Shown: piece by piece, positions 41,774 to 49,818 of the stretch
Position numbering within the stretch: the stretch's first letter is position 1
Layout of the letters: each line of letters begins with the position of its first letter
Origin: Filimonas effusa
GTDB taxonomy: Bacteria; Bacteroidota; Bacteroidia; Chitinophagales; Chitinophagaceae
Direction: 5' to 3'
Assembly (NCBI RefSeq): GCF_004118675.1
Contig: NZ_SDHZ01000002.1
Coordinates: 1,550,001 to 1,614,000 of the forward strand
Length of the DNA stretch: 64,000 bases
Translations under genes and position numbers: made by a program
The notes under the pieces: generated by a model
What the model was told of the DNA's origin: nothing
Seen by the model: the letters and a program-made list of their open reading frames with translations, nothing else
The model's database searches: none

Positions 41774-43312
41774 ATGAGGATGAGACGGCGGCCTGCCCTG
41801 CAGGTTTTCACTCTAATGATAGTAGTTTGTATGAGTTCCTGCGCTACGCGCAGGAACGCCACAAACATCCTGCAACAGAAATGGGCCCCGCAACAATTGC
41901 AGGCAGAGGTTACCTTACTGGAAAAGATACTGGAAGCCAACCATCCCAGTTTATACCTGTTCACTCCCAAGGATAGCATGGATCATTTGTTCCGGGATTT
42001 AAAAACAGGCATTACCGATTCATTGACCCTGGCGCAGTATAGAAATAGATTAGCTGCCGTTATCAGCGCTATCAAATGCGGACATACTGCCATCAGGTTT
42101 CCCGAAAAATATACTGACGCATCTCTGCGTCAGCGACATAGTCCCCGGTTTCCTTTAAGTATCAAGACCTGGGATGACAGCCTGGTAGTGATGCAGAACC
42201 TTATCAGAAAAGACAGTACTATCAAACGCGGGACTATCATCACTTCTATCAATGGGTTCAGTCCGCGTCAAATCATCGATTCTTTATCGCGATTCATAGG
42301 CAGTGACGGCTATGCCTATAATTTCAAGAGCCAGCTCATTTCATTCAATTTTGGCGCTCATTACCAGAATGCATTCGGGACAGACAGCAGCTACCTGGTG
42401 GGTTATATCGACGATAACGGTGTGCAACGCAGTACTTTGTTACCCAACTTCATATTGAAGCCTGACAGTCCCAGAACCATACGCCCTATCGTTCCACAGC
42501 AACCGCCGTTAACGCGCAGGGAAATCCGCAAAGCTGCATTGGCAGGCAAACGCAGTATTTATACGGATACGGCATTGAACACCGCCTTTATGCGGGTAGC
42601 TACGTTCAGCAGTGGGCAGTTACGCCGGTTCTTCCGCCAGTCGTTCAAGCAATTAGCTAAAGACAGTATTGGCAACCTGGTGATAGATCTACGTGAGAAT
42701 GGCGGCGGCAATATAGGTGTGAGCAACCGTTTCATCCGTTACCTGACAGACCATCCTTTCAAGGTTGCCGACAGTGTATTTGCGCAAAGCCGCAGCCTGA
42801 AGTACGGGCGTTATATACATCCCAAATGGGTGTATTGGTTAACGATGCAGCTAACCAGTCATAAGCGTAAAGACGGCAATTATCATTTTGGATTTTATGA
42901 GCGGCATACGTTTCAACCCGGGCGGCGTCATCATTTCAACGGCCAGGTATATGTGTTACACGGAGGTTTTACTTTTTCTGCAGCCGCCATGGTGGTATCG
43001 CATTTAAAGGGACAGCAGAACGTAATAACAACGGGAGAAGAAACCGGCGGCGGCAGTTTTGGCAACAACTCGGTTCACCTGCCTATGATACAACTTCCCT
43101 ATACCGGTATGCAGATAGTGTTGCCACTATATCGCGTTGTATTGAATTCCGCTGCTTATGAAAAGGGGGAAGGCATTCGTCCTGATCTTCCGATACCACC
43201 TTCTTCTGCTGCTATCAGGGAAGGGATAGACATCAAGATAGAAACTATAAAAACGCTGATAAGGACAAATCCTCATCCAATACGACAAATTCCGCCGCGT
43301 AACCAGCTTTAA
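41774..43312 (+). CDS. S41-family peptidase lipoprotein
   Basis: 512 residues. The lipobox VCMSSCATR places the lipidated cysteine near residue 23. An N-terminal helical part and a PDZ-like region (RGTIITSINGFSPRQI near residue 155) precede the C-terminal protease: NLVIDLRENGGGNIGVSNRF and the nucleophile region HGGFTFSAAAMVVSHLKG, then TGEETGGGSFG, all S41/CtpA-like. Such proteases trim or degrade exported proteins. It follows thiL by 22 bp. Its last 68 bp overlap, antisense, the end of nagA. Confidence 0.85.
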   Translation: MRMRRRPALQVFTLMIVVCMSSCATRRNATNILQQKWAPQQLQAEVTLLEKILEANHPSLYLFTPKDSMDHLFRDLKTGITDSLTLAQYRNRLAAVISAIKCGHTAIRFPEKYTDASLRQRHSPRFPLSIKTWDDSLVVMQNLIRKDSTIKRGTIITSINGFSPRQIIDSLSRFIGSDGYAYNFKSQLISFNFGAHYQNAFGTDSSYLVGYIDDNGVQRSTLLPNFILKPDSPRTIRPIVPQQPPLTRREIRKAALAGKRSIYTDTALNTAFMRVATFSSGQLRRFFRQSFKQLAKDSIGNLVIDLRENGGGNIGVSNRFIRYLTDHPFKVADSVFAQSRSLKYGRYIHPKWVYWLTMQLTSHKRKDGNYHFGFYERHTFQPGRRHHFNGQVYVLHGGFTFSAAAMVVSHLKGQQNVITTGEETGGGSFGNNSVHLPMIQLPYTGMQIVLPLYRVVLNSAAYEKGEGIRPDLPIPPSSAAIREGIDIKIETIKTLIRTNPHPIRQIPPRNQL

Positions 43313-44348
43313 GCAACATTTTATGATCGACCATATTCAGTAGTCTTGCGGGGTACAAGCTACACATGCGCAGGGCTTCGGACAGGGGGATATCGGCATG
43401 GTTCACGAGATTATAAACGGCTTTTACCATTGTAAGCGCCGAGCCACTGAGGACGCCGTTTGCAACGAATTTATCGCCTTCGCGCTCATGGCGGTAGGGC
43501 CCTGTGGAGGTATCGGTAACAGCATCCGTAATCACGAACAATCTTTCGCCCATGATCTTTTTGGCGATACGTACGGCGGCAAAGTCGACGTGGAAGCCAT
43601 CGGGGATGATGCTGGCCCTGGCCACTTCGTGTTCAAAGCTTGCGCCTACGAGGCCGGGTTCACGGTGTAGCAGGCCACTCATGGCGTTGTAGAGGTGCGT
43701 TACCACTTCCACACCTGCGGCGAAACCTTCGTTGGCCTGCTGGTAAGTGGCATTGCTATGCCCTGCCGATACTACTATGTTATGAGAGCGGATGAGTGCG
43801 ATGATCTCGCGGCTGCATAATTCGGGAGCCAGTGTGATCATACGAATGACATCGCCGCCATAGTTGAGTAATTCCTGCACCTGCTCTATAGAGGGGGTGA
43901 AGATAAGATTTTCGACATGCGCCCCTCTTTTCAGTTTATTGATCCAGGGGCCTTCGACATGAAGGCCAAGAATGCCTTTTTTCCCTTCGTTGCAATAAGA
44001 CCTGACTGCATCTATACATCGGAAGATAACATCGTAGCTATGTGTTGCTACTGTAGGCAGGCTATAGGCGGTTCCGCCTTTGCGGCCTTCTTCGACAATA
44101 GCATCGAGTGTGGAGGAGTCGGGGAATTCGGATAAGAGCCGTCCTGCCGCGCCATAGAGTTGCAGGTCGACAAAAGGCGGTGCGATAACGGCTTCGCCAA
44201 AATCATGTATGCGGATACCTTTTGGTACTGAAACCATAGGGAGCACGCTTTCGATAAAACCATGGTTTACTACAACAGCGTGGTGTTGCAGCATATTGGT
44301 ACCGGTGAAGACCGAGCGGGCGGTATAGGCTATTGTTTTATTCTCCAT
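43245..44348 (-). CDS. nagA: N-acetylglucosamine-6-phosphate deacetylase
   Basis: 367 residues from the ATG at 44348; an ATG 24 bp upstream overlaps the neighbour more and adds MAIPLSCH. It deacetylates GlcNAc-6-phosphate in amino-sugar use and cell-wall recycling. Metal and active-site motifs: GLHVEGPWIN near residue 118, SAGHSNATY near 190, HLYNAMSGL near 213, and the catalytic aspartate in FVITDAVTDT near 272. The start overlaps the stop of the upstream omega-amidase gene by 11 bp. No glucosamine deaminase gene is in the window. Confidence 0.92.
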   Translation of the reverse strand: MENKTIAYTARSVFTGTNMLQHHAVVVNHGFIESVLPMVSVPKGIRIHDFGEAVIAPPFVDLQLYGAAGRLLSEFPDSSTLDAIVEEGRKGGTAYSLPTVATHSYDVIFRCIDAVRSYCNEGKKGILGLHVEGPWINKLKRGAHVENLIFTPSIEQVQELLNYGGDVIRMITLAPELCSREIIALIRSHNIVVSAGHSNATYQQANEGFAAGVEVVTHLYNAMSGLLHREPGLVGASFEHEVARASIIPDGFHVDFAAVRIAKKIMGERLFVITDAVTDTSTGPYRHEREGDKFVANGVLSGSALTMVKAVYNLVNHADIPLSEALRMCSLYPARLLNMVDHKMLLKAGYAAEFVVLDEDLSLSAFL

Positions 44349-45144
44349 GTGACAGGATAAAGGTATCGCCATCTTTCCAGAATGGAAAACGAGCGCGTAC
44401 CTGTTCCAGGTTTTCTTTTTGCAGTGTGAAGGTTGCTACTGCTTCGTCGTGCTGTTTATGGAAGATGCTATTGCCGAGGGGATCGATAAGCATAGAGTCG
44501 CCGCTGTGTGCAAATCCGTTTCCATCTGCTCCTACCCTATTTACGCCGGCAACAAAACACTGGTTTTCGATGGCGCGGGCCTGGAGGAGCGTTTTCCAGG
44601 GGAGGCTTCTTTTTTCGGGCCAGTTGGCTACATAAATGAGCAGATCGTATTCGGGAGCGGTATCGCGGGTACCTTCGGGTGATTGGCGCGCCCATACGGG
44701 GAAGCGCAGGTCGTAGCAGATCTGCAGGTTTATTTTCCAGCCTTTGACGCTGGCGATAAGCCTTTTGTTGCCGGGGGTATAGTGTTCGTGTTCGCCGGCG
44801 TAGGCGAAAAGGTGTCTTTTATCGTAACAGCCGTAGTCGCCGGTTGGTAACATCCAGATAAGGCGGTTGTAGTAGTTTCCATTTTCTTCGATGATAACGC
44901 TGCCGGTGAGGATGATACGTTGCTGCTGTGCCATACGCCGCATCCAGGTAATGGTGGGGCCGTCCATTTTCTCGGCCCATCGTTCGGGTTGCATGCTGAA
45001 CCCTGTGCTGAACATTTCGGGGAGGATAACGATCTCCGTTCTTTCTTTAATGCCCGTAATCTTTTCTTCGAGCATAGCCAGGTTGGCCTGCTTGTTTTCC
45101 CAATGAAGGGCGGTTTGAATGAGCGTTAGCGTTAATGAGGACAT
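44338..45144 (-). CDS. Omega-amidase/nitrilase family protein (YafV-like)
   Basis: 268 residues from the ATG at 45144; a start 33 bp upstream is less typical. The nitrilase triad is clear: glutamate in VILPEMFSTGF near residue 42, lysine in CYDKRHLF near 109, cysteine in LQICYDLRFPVWAR near 140. YafV-type omega-amidases hydrolyse 2-oxoglutaramate and 2-oxosuccinamate, products of glutamine and asparagine transamination, and work with methionine aminotransferases in methionine salvage; one such aminotransferase is at 37371 in this window. Cytosolic. Confidence 0.9.
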   Translation of the reverse strand: MSSLTLTLIQTALHWENKQANLAMLEEKITGIKERTEIVILPEMFSTGFSMQPERWAEKMDGPTITWMRRMAQQQRIILTGSVIIEENGNYYNRLIWMLPTGDYGCYDKRHLFAYAGEHEHYTPGNKRLIASVKGWKINLQICYDLRFPVWARQSPEGTRDTAPEYDLLIYVANWPEKRSLPWKTLLQARAIENQCFVAGVNRVGADGNGFAHSGDSMLIDPLGNSIFHKQHDEAVATFTLQKENLEQVRARFPFWKDGDTFILSHGE

Positions 45145-45293
45145 AGCTACAAAGCTATTTAAAAAAACGCCAGCCAAGCGGCATCTCGAGAAGGATATTC
45201 AACTCTATAGTCAATGCTTATGGAAACAGAGTGGGTTATCGTTCCGGCATTCAGCGACCAAGATGCGCCGGCCTAACGCATGCCATGTTTTTA

Positions 45294-46025
45294 TTATTGC
45301 TTCAGGTAGGCGGCAGCCTTTATCAGATCTTCGGGTGTATCTATTTCCACTCCCATATAATCGACCACTACCATTTTTAACGGGATACCATTTTCAAGAT
45401 AACGGAGGCATTCGATCTTCTCAGCGGCTTCGAGCGGTGTCATTGGCCAGCTGGTAAAATCGAGCAGGGCTTGTTTACGGAATGCGTATACGCCGATATG
45501 TTCGTAATAGTGTGTTTCTATTTCTTTGTTCCTGGGGTAAGGAATCACTGAACGGCTGAAGAACAGAGAATTGCTGTTTTTGTCGATCGCTACTTTTACG
45601 TAGTTGGGGTCTTTTACCAGTTCAGGATCTTTGAGCACCTGCATAAGGCTTGCTACCTGAACCTTTTCGCCTTTTTGTCCTTCGAAGACCTGTAACAGTT
45701 TCTGGAGTGGTTCTTTTTTAACGAAGGGTTCGTCGCCCTGAACGTTGATGATGATATCCACATCCATCTCTGCAGCTGCTTCGGCGATGCGGTCGCTACC
45801 GCTTTCATGTTCCTTTTTGCTCATTACGGCCTTGCCACCATTGGCGTTGATCTGATCAAAGATGACGGAGCTGTCGGTTACGACGACTACTTCATTAAAA
45901 AGACCAGTAGCGACTGTATTGTCATATGTATGCTGGATAACAGGTTTATCGCCAAGGATCTGCATAAGTTTGGCGGGGAACCTGGATGCTGAATAACGCG
46001 CAGGGATGAAAGCGATCTTTTTCAT
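45294..46025 (-). CDS. kdsB: 3-deoxy-manno-octulosonate cytidylyltransferase
   Basis: 243 residues. It activates KDO with CTP for lipopolysaccharide inner-core synthesis. IAFIPARYSASRFPAKLM at the N-terminus (nucleotide-binding), NVQGDEPFV near residue 95, and the GIPLKMVVVDYMGVEIDTPEDL end are KdsB hallmarks. Stand-alone minus-strand gene. A region of about 150 bp to the omega-amidase start (45145-45293) shows nothing clear. Confidence 0.95.
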   Translation of the reverse strand: MKKIAFIPARYSASRFPAKLMQILGDKPVIQHTYDNTVATGLFNEVVVVTDSSVIFDQINANGGKAVMSKKEHESGSDRIAEAAAEMDVDIIINVQGDEPFVKKEPLQKLLQVFEGQKGEKVQVASLMQVLKDPELVKDPNYVKVAIDKNSNSLFFSRSVIPYPRNKEIETHYYEHIGVYAFRKQALLDFTSWPMTPLEAAEKIECLRYLENGIPLKMVVVDYMGVEIDTPEDLIKAAAYLKQ

Positions 46026-46058
46026 TGGGCGAAATTAGTGTGTAGGTGGTAATAAAAA

Positions 46059-46088
46059 AATCCCCAGTCCTGAAAACAAGAGGGGATT
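46059..46088 (-). terminator. Terminator after the hypothetical gene at 46108
   Basis: On the minus strand AATCCCC (46088-46082) pairs with GGGGATT (46065-46059), followed by a T-run (TTTTTTATT). It separates this gene from kdsB. Confidence 0.85.
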
Positions 46089-46107
46089 ATTCGTTTGGGG
46101 GTAAATA

Positions 46108-46710
46108 TTAAGCTAACTCTTCAGAAATGATAAGAGAAGATCTTCCTGCGCGGCTTTTAACGCGGATCTGGATGCCATCGAAGCCATTACGTTTTACGGT
46201 ATCGAAGTTCACCCATTCTCCGTTGGCCAGTTCGAGCTGTCCTTTTGCGTTCAATTGTTTTGAAAATTCTTCATCATAATCGATACCGTTATAGGTAGAG
46301 ATGAATATTTCGAAGGCGTCGTTTCCATCGACGTCGGTATAGTATGTATCTGCTTTGCGGGCAAGTTGTTCGGGTGTATGCGTATAGCAGAACATAGCGT
46401 TGTAGCCGTGTTTGCATCCATCGAACAGTACAATTTCTTTGCCTGTGCCCATTTCTATTGCAATTACCAATGGCGCTGCGAAATCGGTGCTGGCGATAAT
46501 TGATTTATACTCTTCGTGTAAGACACCGTAATACCTGATCTTGAAAAGGTGGTTACTGAGTTGCAGTTGCCTTCTCCATTCGTGGCTGAGTAATTTTACG
46601 GGGTTCTCTACCAATTTTACCTTACCGTCGAGAAAGGTAGGACCCGGAACGCCGTTGTCAGAATCTTCAATAGTCTCTCTCTTTTTAAAAAAACCGTCAA
46701 ATAGACCCAT
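46108..46710 (-). CDS. Hypothetical cytosolic protein
   Basis: 200 residues, no signal peptide or membrane helix. It starts MGLFDGFFKKRETIEDSD, has a middle beta-rich part (LVIAIEMGTGKEIVLFDGCKHGYNAMF), and ends LIISEELA. No family was recognised and no catalytic motif stands out; the single cysteines are not in a pattern. Monocistronic with its own terminator. Codon use looks like its neighbours. Confidence 0.7.
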   Translation of the reverse strand: MGLFDGFFKKRETIEDSDNGVPGPTFLDGKVKLVENPVKLLSHEWRRQLQLSNHLFKIRYYGVLHEEYKSIIASTDFAAPLVIAIEMGTGKEIVLFDGCKHGYNAMFCYTHTPEQLARKADTYYTDVDGNDAFEIFISTYNGIDYDEEFSKQLNAKGQLELANGEWVNFDTVKRNGFDGIQIRVKSRAGRSSLIISEELA

Positions 46711-46834
46711 AATGAGATGTAATGGTTAGGATTGTGATTATAACAATAGTCTCTGCGTTTCGTAAAGCAACAATGATATGACTAAAGTAAATAATATTTA
46801 TACACCAGCAATACAGGCGAAAAAAATCGTATCC

Positions 46835-47470
46835 CTATTTTATGGGTTCCCGCAGTATTGTTTTAAAGTTCTCGGGAGCGGTAAGTCTGAAGTCGGAGAG
46901 ATAGATTTCGTGATGCAGCCTGTTCTTCTGCAAGCCGTTTTCGCGCATGTAGCATTCTATTTGTTTCAGCGTTTCCGGTTCTGTATTAAACGGGCCTGTA
47001 TGTAACATTTGTACAAATCTTCCACCTGCCATTTTATACCATTCCACTTCTGCTGCCAGTTTTATTCCTTTTTCGTGAACGGCATTGTCAACTGCTTCGC
47101 GGAGTGATCTTACAGAAACAAATGACGGCATCTGAATTAGCAGGCGGTATTCCCATTCGCTGCGGGGCACTGCATTGGGGGCTTCGGCGAGGTTAACCTG
47201 TCCATATTTTTCAATATCGAACCACCACAGGCCTTCCAGTTTAGGTACCACAAAATCCAGGTCCTGTTCCTTATAAATGAATTTAAGGCCGAAGGCTACG
47301 GTATAGAGCGCCTGGACCTTGTTTGAAAACGGTACCTCATTGGGGTCTCCTTTTCCTCTTATGGAAACATACTGAGCACTGCCAAGCGTTACCAGTTCTG
47401 GTTTTGATTTTGCTTTGTAATAATTTTTCAATGTTTTGGTGAGGACTGTCTTTTCCATTTGGTTCATCAT
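46835..47470 (-). CDS. GyrI-like domain protein
   Basis: 211 residues. The C-terminal two-thirds match the GyrI-like small-molecule-binding fold (SBM): the paired strands around FVQMLHTGPFNTEPETLKQI (residues about 154-173) and KNRLHHEIYLSDFRLTAPEN near the end are typical. There is no DNA-binding domain. Stand-alone GyrI-like proteins bind hydrophobic or cationic compounds and some hydrolyse them. Monocistronic. Confidence 0.85.
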   Translation of the reverse strand: MMNQMEKTVLTKTLKNYYKAKSKPELVTLGSAQYVSIRGKGDPNEVPFSNKVQALYTVAFGLKFIYKEQDLDFVVPKLEGLWWFDIEKYGQVNLAEAPNAVPRSEWEYRLLIQMPSFVSVRSLREAVDNAVHEKGIKLAAEVEWYKMAGGRFVQMLHTGPFNTEPETLKQIECYMRENGLQKNRLHHEIYLSDFRLTAPENFKTILREPIK

Positions 47471-47500
47471 TTCTTTAGTTGAAACACAAAATAAAAAAGC

Positions 47501-47526
47501 GGGACTGACAGCGTTATGTCAGTCCC
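47501..47526 (-). terminator. Terminator after the small gene at 47565
   Basis: GGGACTGACA (47501-47510) pairs fully with TGTCAGTCCC (47517-47526). On the minus strand a T-run (GCTTTTTTATTTT) follows. Confidence 0.9.
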
Positions 47527-47564
47527 GAAGACAGTATTATAAATAATAGAAGCGCACCGGAAGA

Positions 47565-47831
47565 TCAACTGTTTAGCATAGCTGGCAGTTGTTCTGCAGC
47601 ATACTCCATCGCTTCGACGGGCGATAAGAACTTTTTGGGTTCGTCGTGTTCGTCTTTGAATGGCTTTCCGGGTTCTTTGCCTGGTTCGTGTGTGCTGCTA
47701 TAAGCTCCCGGATCTTCAAGATTATAATATGCTGTAAAGTATTCTGCGGGAATAGTATGTCCGTGTCCTGTTTCCTGTGGTTCTACTACTACCCATACAT
47801 CTTTGCCGTGTATTTTCAAGGTTTCTACCAT
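47565..47831 (-). CDS. Small hypothetical protein
   Basis: 88 residues from the ATG at 47831. The frame extends upstream to 47987 but that part overlaps the end of the esterase gene, so the internal start is preferred. It is acidic and Pro/Glu/His-rich (HEPGKEPGKPFKDEHDEPKK) with no signal peptide; MVETLKIHGKDVWVVVEPQ begins it. No family was recognised. It directly follows the sialate O-acetylesterase gene on the same strand (52 bp) and ends at a strong terminator, so it may be the tail of the polysaccharide operon, or independent. Confidence 0.5.
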   Translation of the reverse strand: MVETLKIHGKDVWVVVEPQETGHGHTIPAEYFTAYYNLEDPGAYSSTHEPGKEPGKPFKDEHDEPKKFLSPVEAMEYAAEQLPAMLNS

Positions 47832-47883
47832 AGCTTGTAGATTTAGTGCATAGTAAGAACCTAAATAATCATGCCATGAAGCG

Positions 47884-49818
47884 TTATTTCTCCCATTTAT
47901 CTGTTCTAAACGGAGACGCCGGCAATCCTTCTTTGTTGTAAAGGTTACAGCCTTCGGGATTATCGGCCCAGGCGTAGCGAACGGCAACCGGCTTTTTTAC
48001 TTCCGGTGCATTGACAACCACCTGATCTCCTTTTATGACAGCGTTGGCCCAGACGAATTTTTTATCTTCTCCTGCAACAGCAAACTGTTTGAGGCTGCCA
48101 TTCTTTGCCATTAAGCCACTGCCGGTATTGGTGAAGGCGAGCACGATCTCCTCTCCTTTCACCTGCATTGATTTGTATGTGGGGCCGGAGACAACTGTTG
48201 TCTGATCGCCATAGGCGATTTTTTGCGCCTGAAGGGCGAGGCGTTTGCCTACGGTTTTCTTGTTGAAGGGGTGCACATCGTATTGTTCCCCAATATCTAT
48301 AGCAATGGCGAGGCCGCAATTTGGTTCTGTTGATGCAATAACAGACTGGGATTCACGCAACATTGCCCATCCGCTTGCAGAAGGTTGAGGTTTGGGATCC
48401 ATGTAATTGGCAAGTTGTACTATGAGGAAGGGGAAGTTACCCTGTGCCCATTTAGCACGCCATTCCCTGATCATTGCCGGTAACAAACGGCGATATTCAA
48501 AGGCTTTGGCGCCTCCGGCATTTGCTTCGCCCTGATACCATGCTACGCCTTTGATTGTATAGGGAGTAATAGGTTCTATCATTCCGTAATACAAACATTC
48601 CGGTTTATAGAACACGCGGGTAAATGTTGCCACGGGCAGAGGTGTGGATGCGTAATCTACTTTATACTGCCATTGACCGGAAAGAGAAAGCGTATCTGTT
48701 CCTGTTATCAACCCGTAGTGTTTACCTGGGGCCAAACCTCCTTTTCCTTCATTGTCGATCACTCTTATTGTTATGGTGTTTAATCCCGGGGTTAATAGCC
48801 CTGCGGGTACGCGGTAGCGGCGGGGCAGGTATTTGTTATTACTATAACCCACAAACTTTCCATTGACAAAAGTGGAGTCAATATCGTCGATAAGTCCCAG
48901 TTCAAGAACAGCTTCTTTTTTTGCGCTGTTTACGGGGACATCAATTTGTTTTTTCAGCCATACCAGTCCATCTAATCCGGCTAGTCCCTGATCTTCCCAA
49001 TAACCGGGAAAGCTGACGGGTTGCCAGCCCTGTTCTTCCTTAGCGCCTTTGTTGTGTTTATTGACATTGGCGTACCAGGCATTGGAAACATCTTTGTCTC
49101 TTTTCAGGAGGCTGTCGACATAAGCTGTGTTGTGGTAAGGGCGTGCCTGCTGGATGTAATGCGGGAAATCTTTGAGGCCTTCTTCACTGATCCATGATTC
49201 TGCGGGCGTTCCGGGCCAACTGGAATGAATAATACCTACCGGTACTTTGTATTTTTCATATAACTGAAATGCGAGGAAGAAACCTACTGCCGAGAAACCG
49301 TCAATCGTTTGCGGGCCTGCCTGCTGCCAAGCGCCCTGTACGTCGCTAACGGGAACGTAGCTATATTGTTGTTTTACTGAAAATTCACGGATAGGGCTGG
49401 TGGAAGCTTTTATGATATCGGCCTGATGAAGGTGTTTGATACGGCTCATAGGAAATTCCATATTAGACTGACCGGAGCAAACCCATACTTCTCCTATGAG
49501 GACGTTATGTATTGTGATCTCATCAGGGCCTTTAATGGTCATATGATAGGGGCCGCCTGCTTTCATGGCGGGTAACATCAGTTCCCATTTTTTATTGGCG
49601 CCTGTTACTGTTTTGTATTGTTTTTTTTGAAAGGAAACGGTTACCTGTTGACCTGGTATAGACCATCCCCAGATACGAACGGGAGTGTTCTGCTGCAGAA
49701 TCATGTTATCGCTTACCAGGGCTGGCAATTTCAACTGAGCGCTGCTATCAAGTGAAAAAACAATGAAAGCGGTTAACAGGTACAAGCATTGAAGGCGTGA
49801 AAGCATATTACCATTCAT
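47884..49818 (-). CDS. Sialate O-acetylesterase family protein
   Basis: 644 residues with a signal peptide (about 1-28). SGNH-type hydrolase: the serine lies in VWVCSGQSNMEFPMS near residue 113, and a later PYTIKGVAWYQGEANAGGAK block near residue 425 fits the family. A jelly-roll-like insertion (about 265-395, with SFPGYWEDQGLAGLDGLVW and NTITIRVIDNEGKGG) resembles a glycoside hydrolase 2 sugar-binding domain, common in this family in Bacteroidetes. It removes acetyl groups from polysaccharides in the periplasm. It overlaps the heparinase-type gene by 11 bp and is probably the last enzyme of the polysaccharide locus. Confidence 0.88.
   Translation of the reverse strand: MNGNMLSRLQCLYLLTAFIVFSLDSSAQLKLPALVSDNMILQQNTPVRIWGWSIPGQQVTVSFQKKQYKTVTGANKKWELMLPAMKAGGPYHMTIKGPDEITIHNVLIGEVWVCSGQSNMEFPMSRIKHLHQADIIKASTSPIREFSVKQQYSYVPVSDVQGAWQQAGPQTIDGFSAVGFFLAFQLYEKYKVPVGIIHSSWPGTPAESWISEEGLKDFPHYIQQARPYHNTAYVDSLLKRDKDVSNAWYANVNKHNKGAKEEQGWQPVSFPGYWEDQGLAGLDGLVWLKKQIDVPVNSAKKEAVLELGLIDDIDSTFVNGKFVGYSNNKYLPRRYRVPAGLLTPGLNTITIRVIDNEGKGGLAPGKHYGLITGTDTLSLSGQWQYKVDYASTPLPVATFTRVFYKPECLYYGMIEPITPYTIKGVAWYQGEANAGGAKAFEYRRLLPAMIREWRAKWAQGNFPFLIVQLANYMDPKPQPSASGWAMLRESQSVIASTEPNCGLAIAIDIGEQYDVHPFNKKTVGKRLALQAQKIAYGDQTTVVSGPTYKSMQVKGEEIVLAFTNTGSGLMAKNGSLKQFAVAGEDKKFVWANAVIKGDQVVVNAPEVKKPVAVRYAWADNPEGCNLYNKEGLPASPFRTDKWEK

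Noticed and set aside
45145-45293. Possible tRNA-like pattern between kdsB and the omega-amidase
   Set aside because: No T-arm or cloverleaf pairing could be built and no CCA-end context.
47832-47987. Upstream extension of the small gene at 47565
   Set aside because: It overlaps the end of the esterase gene by more than 100 bp and adds no family-like sequence; the internal ATG is better.
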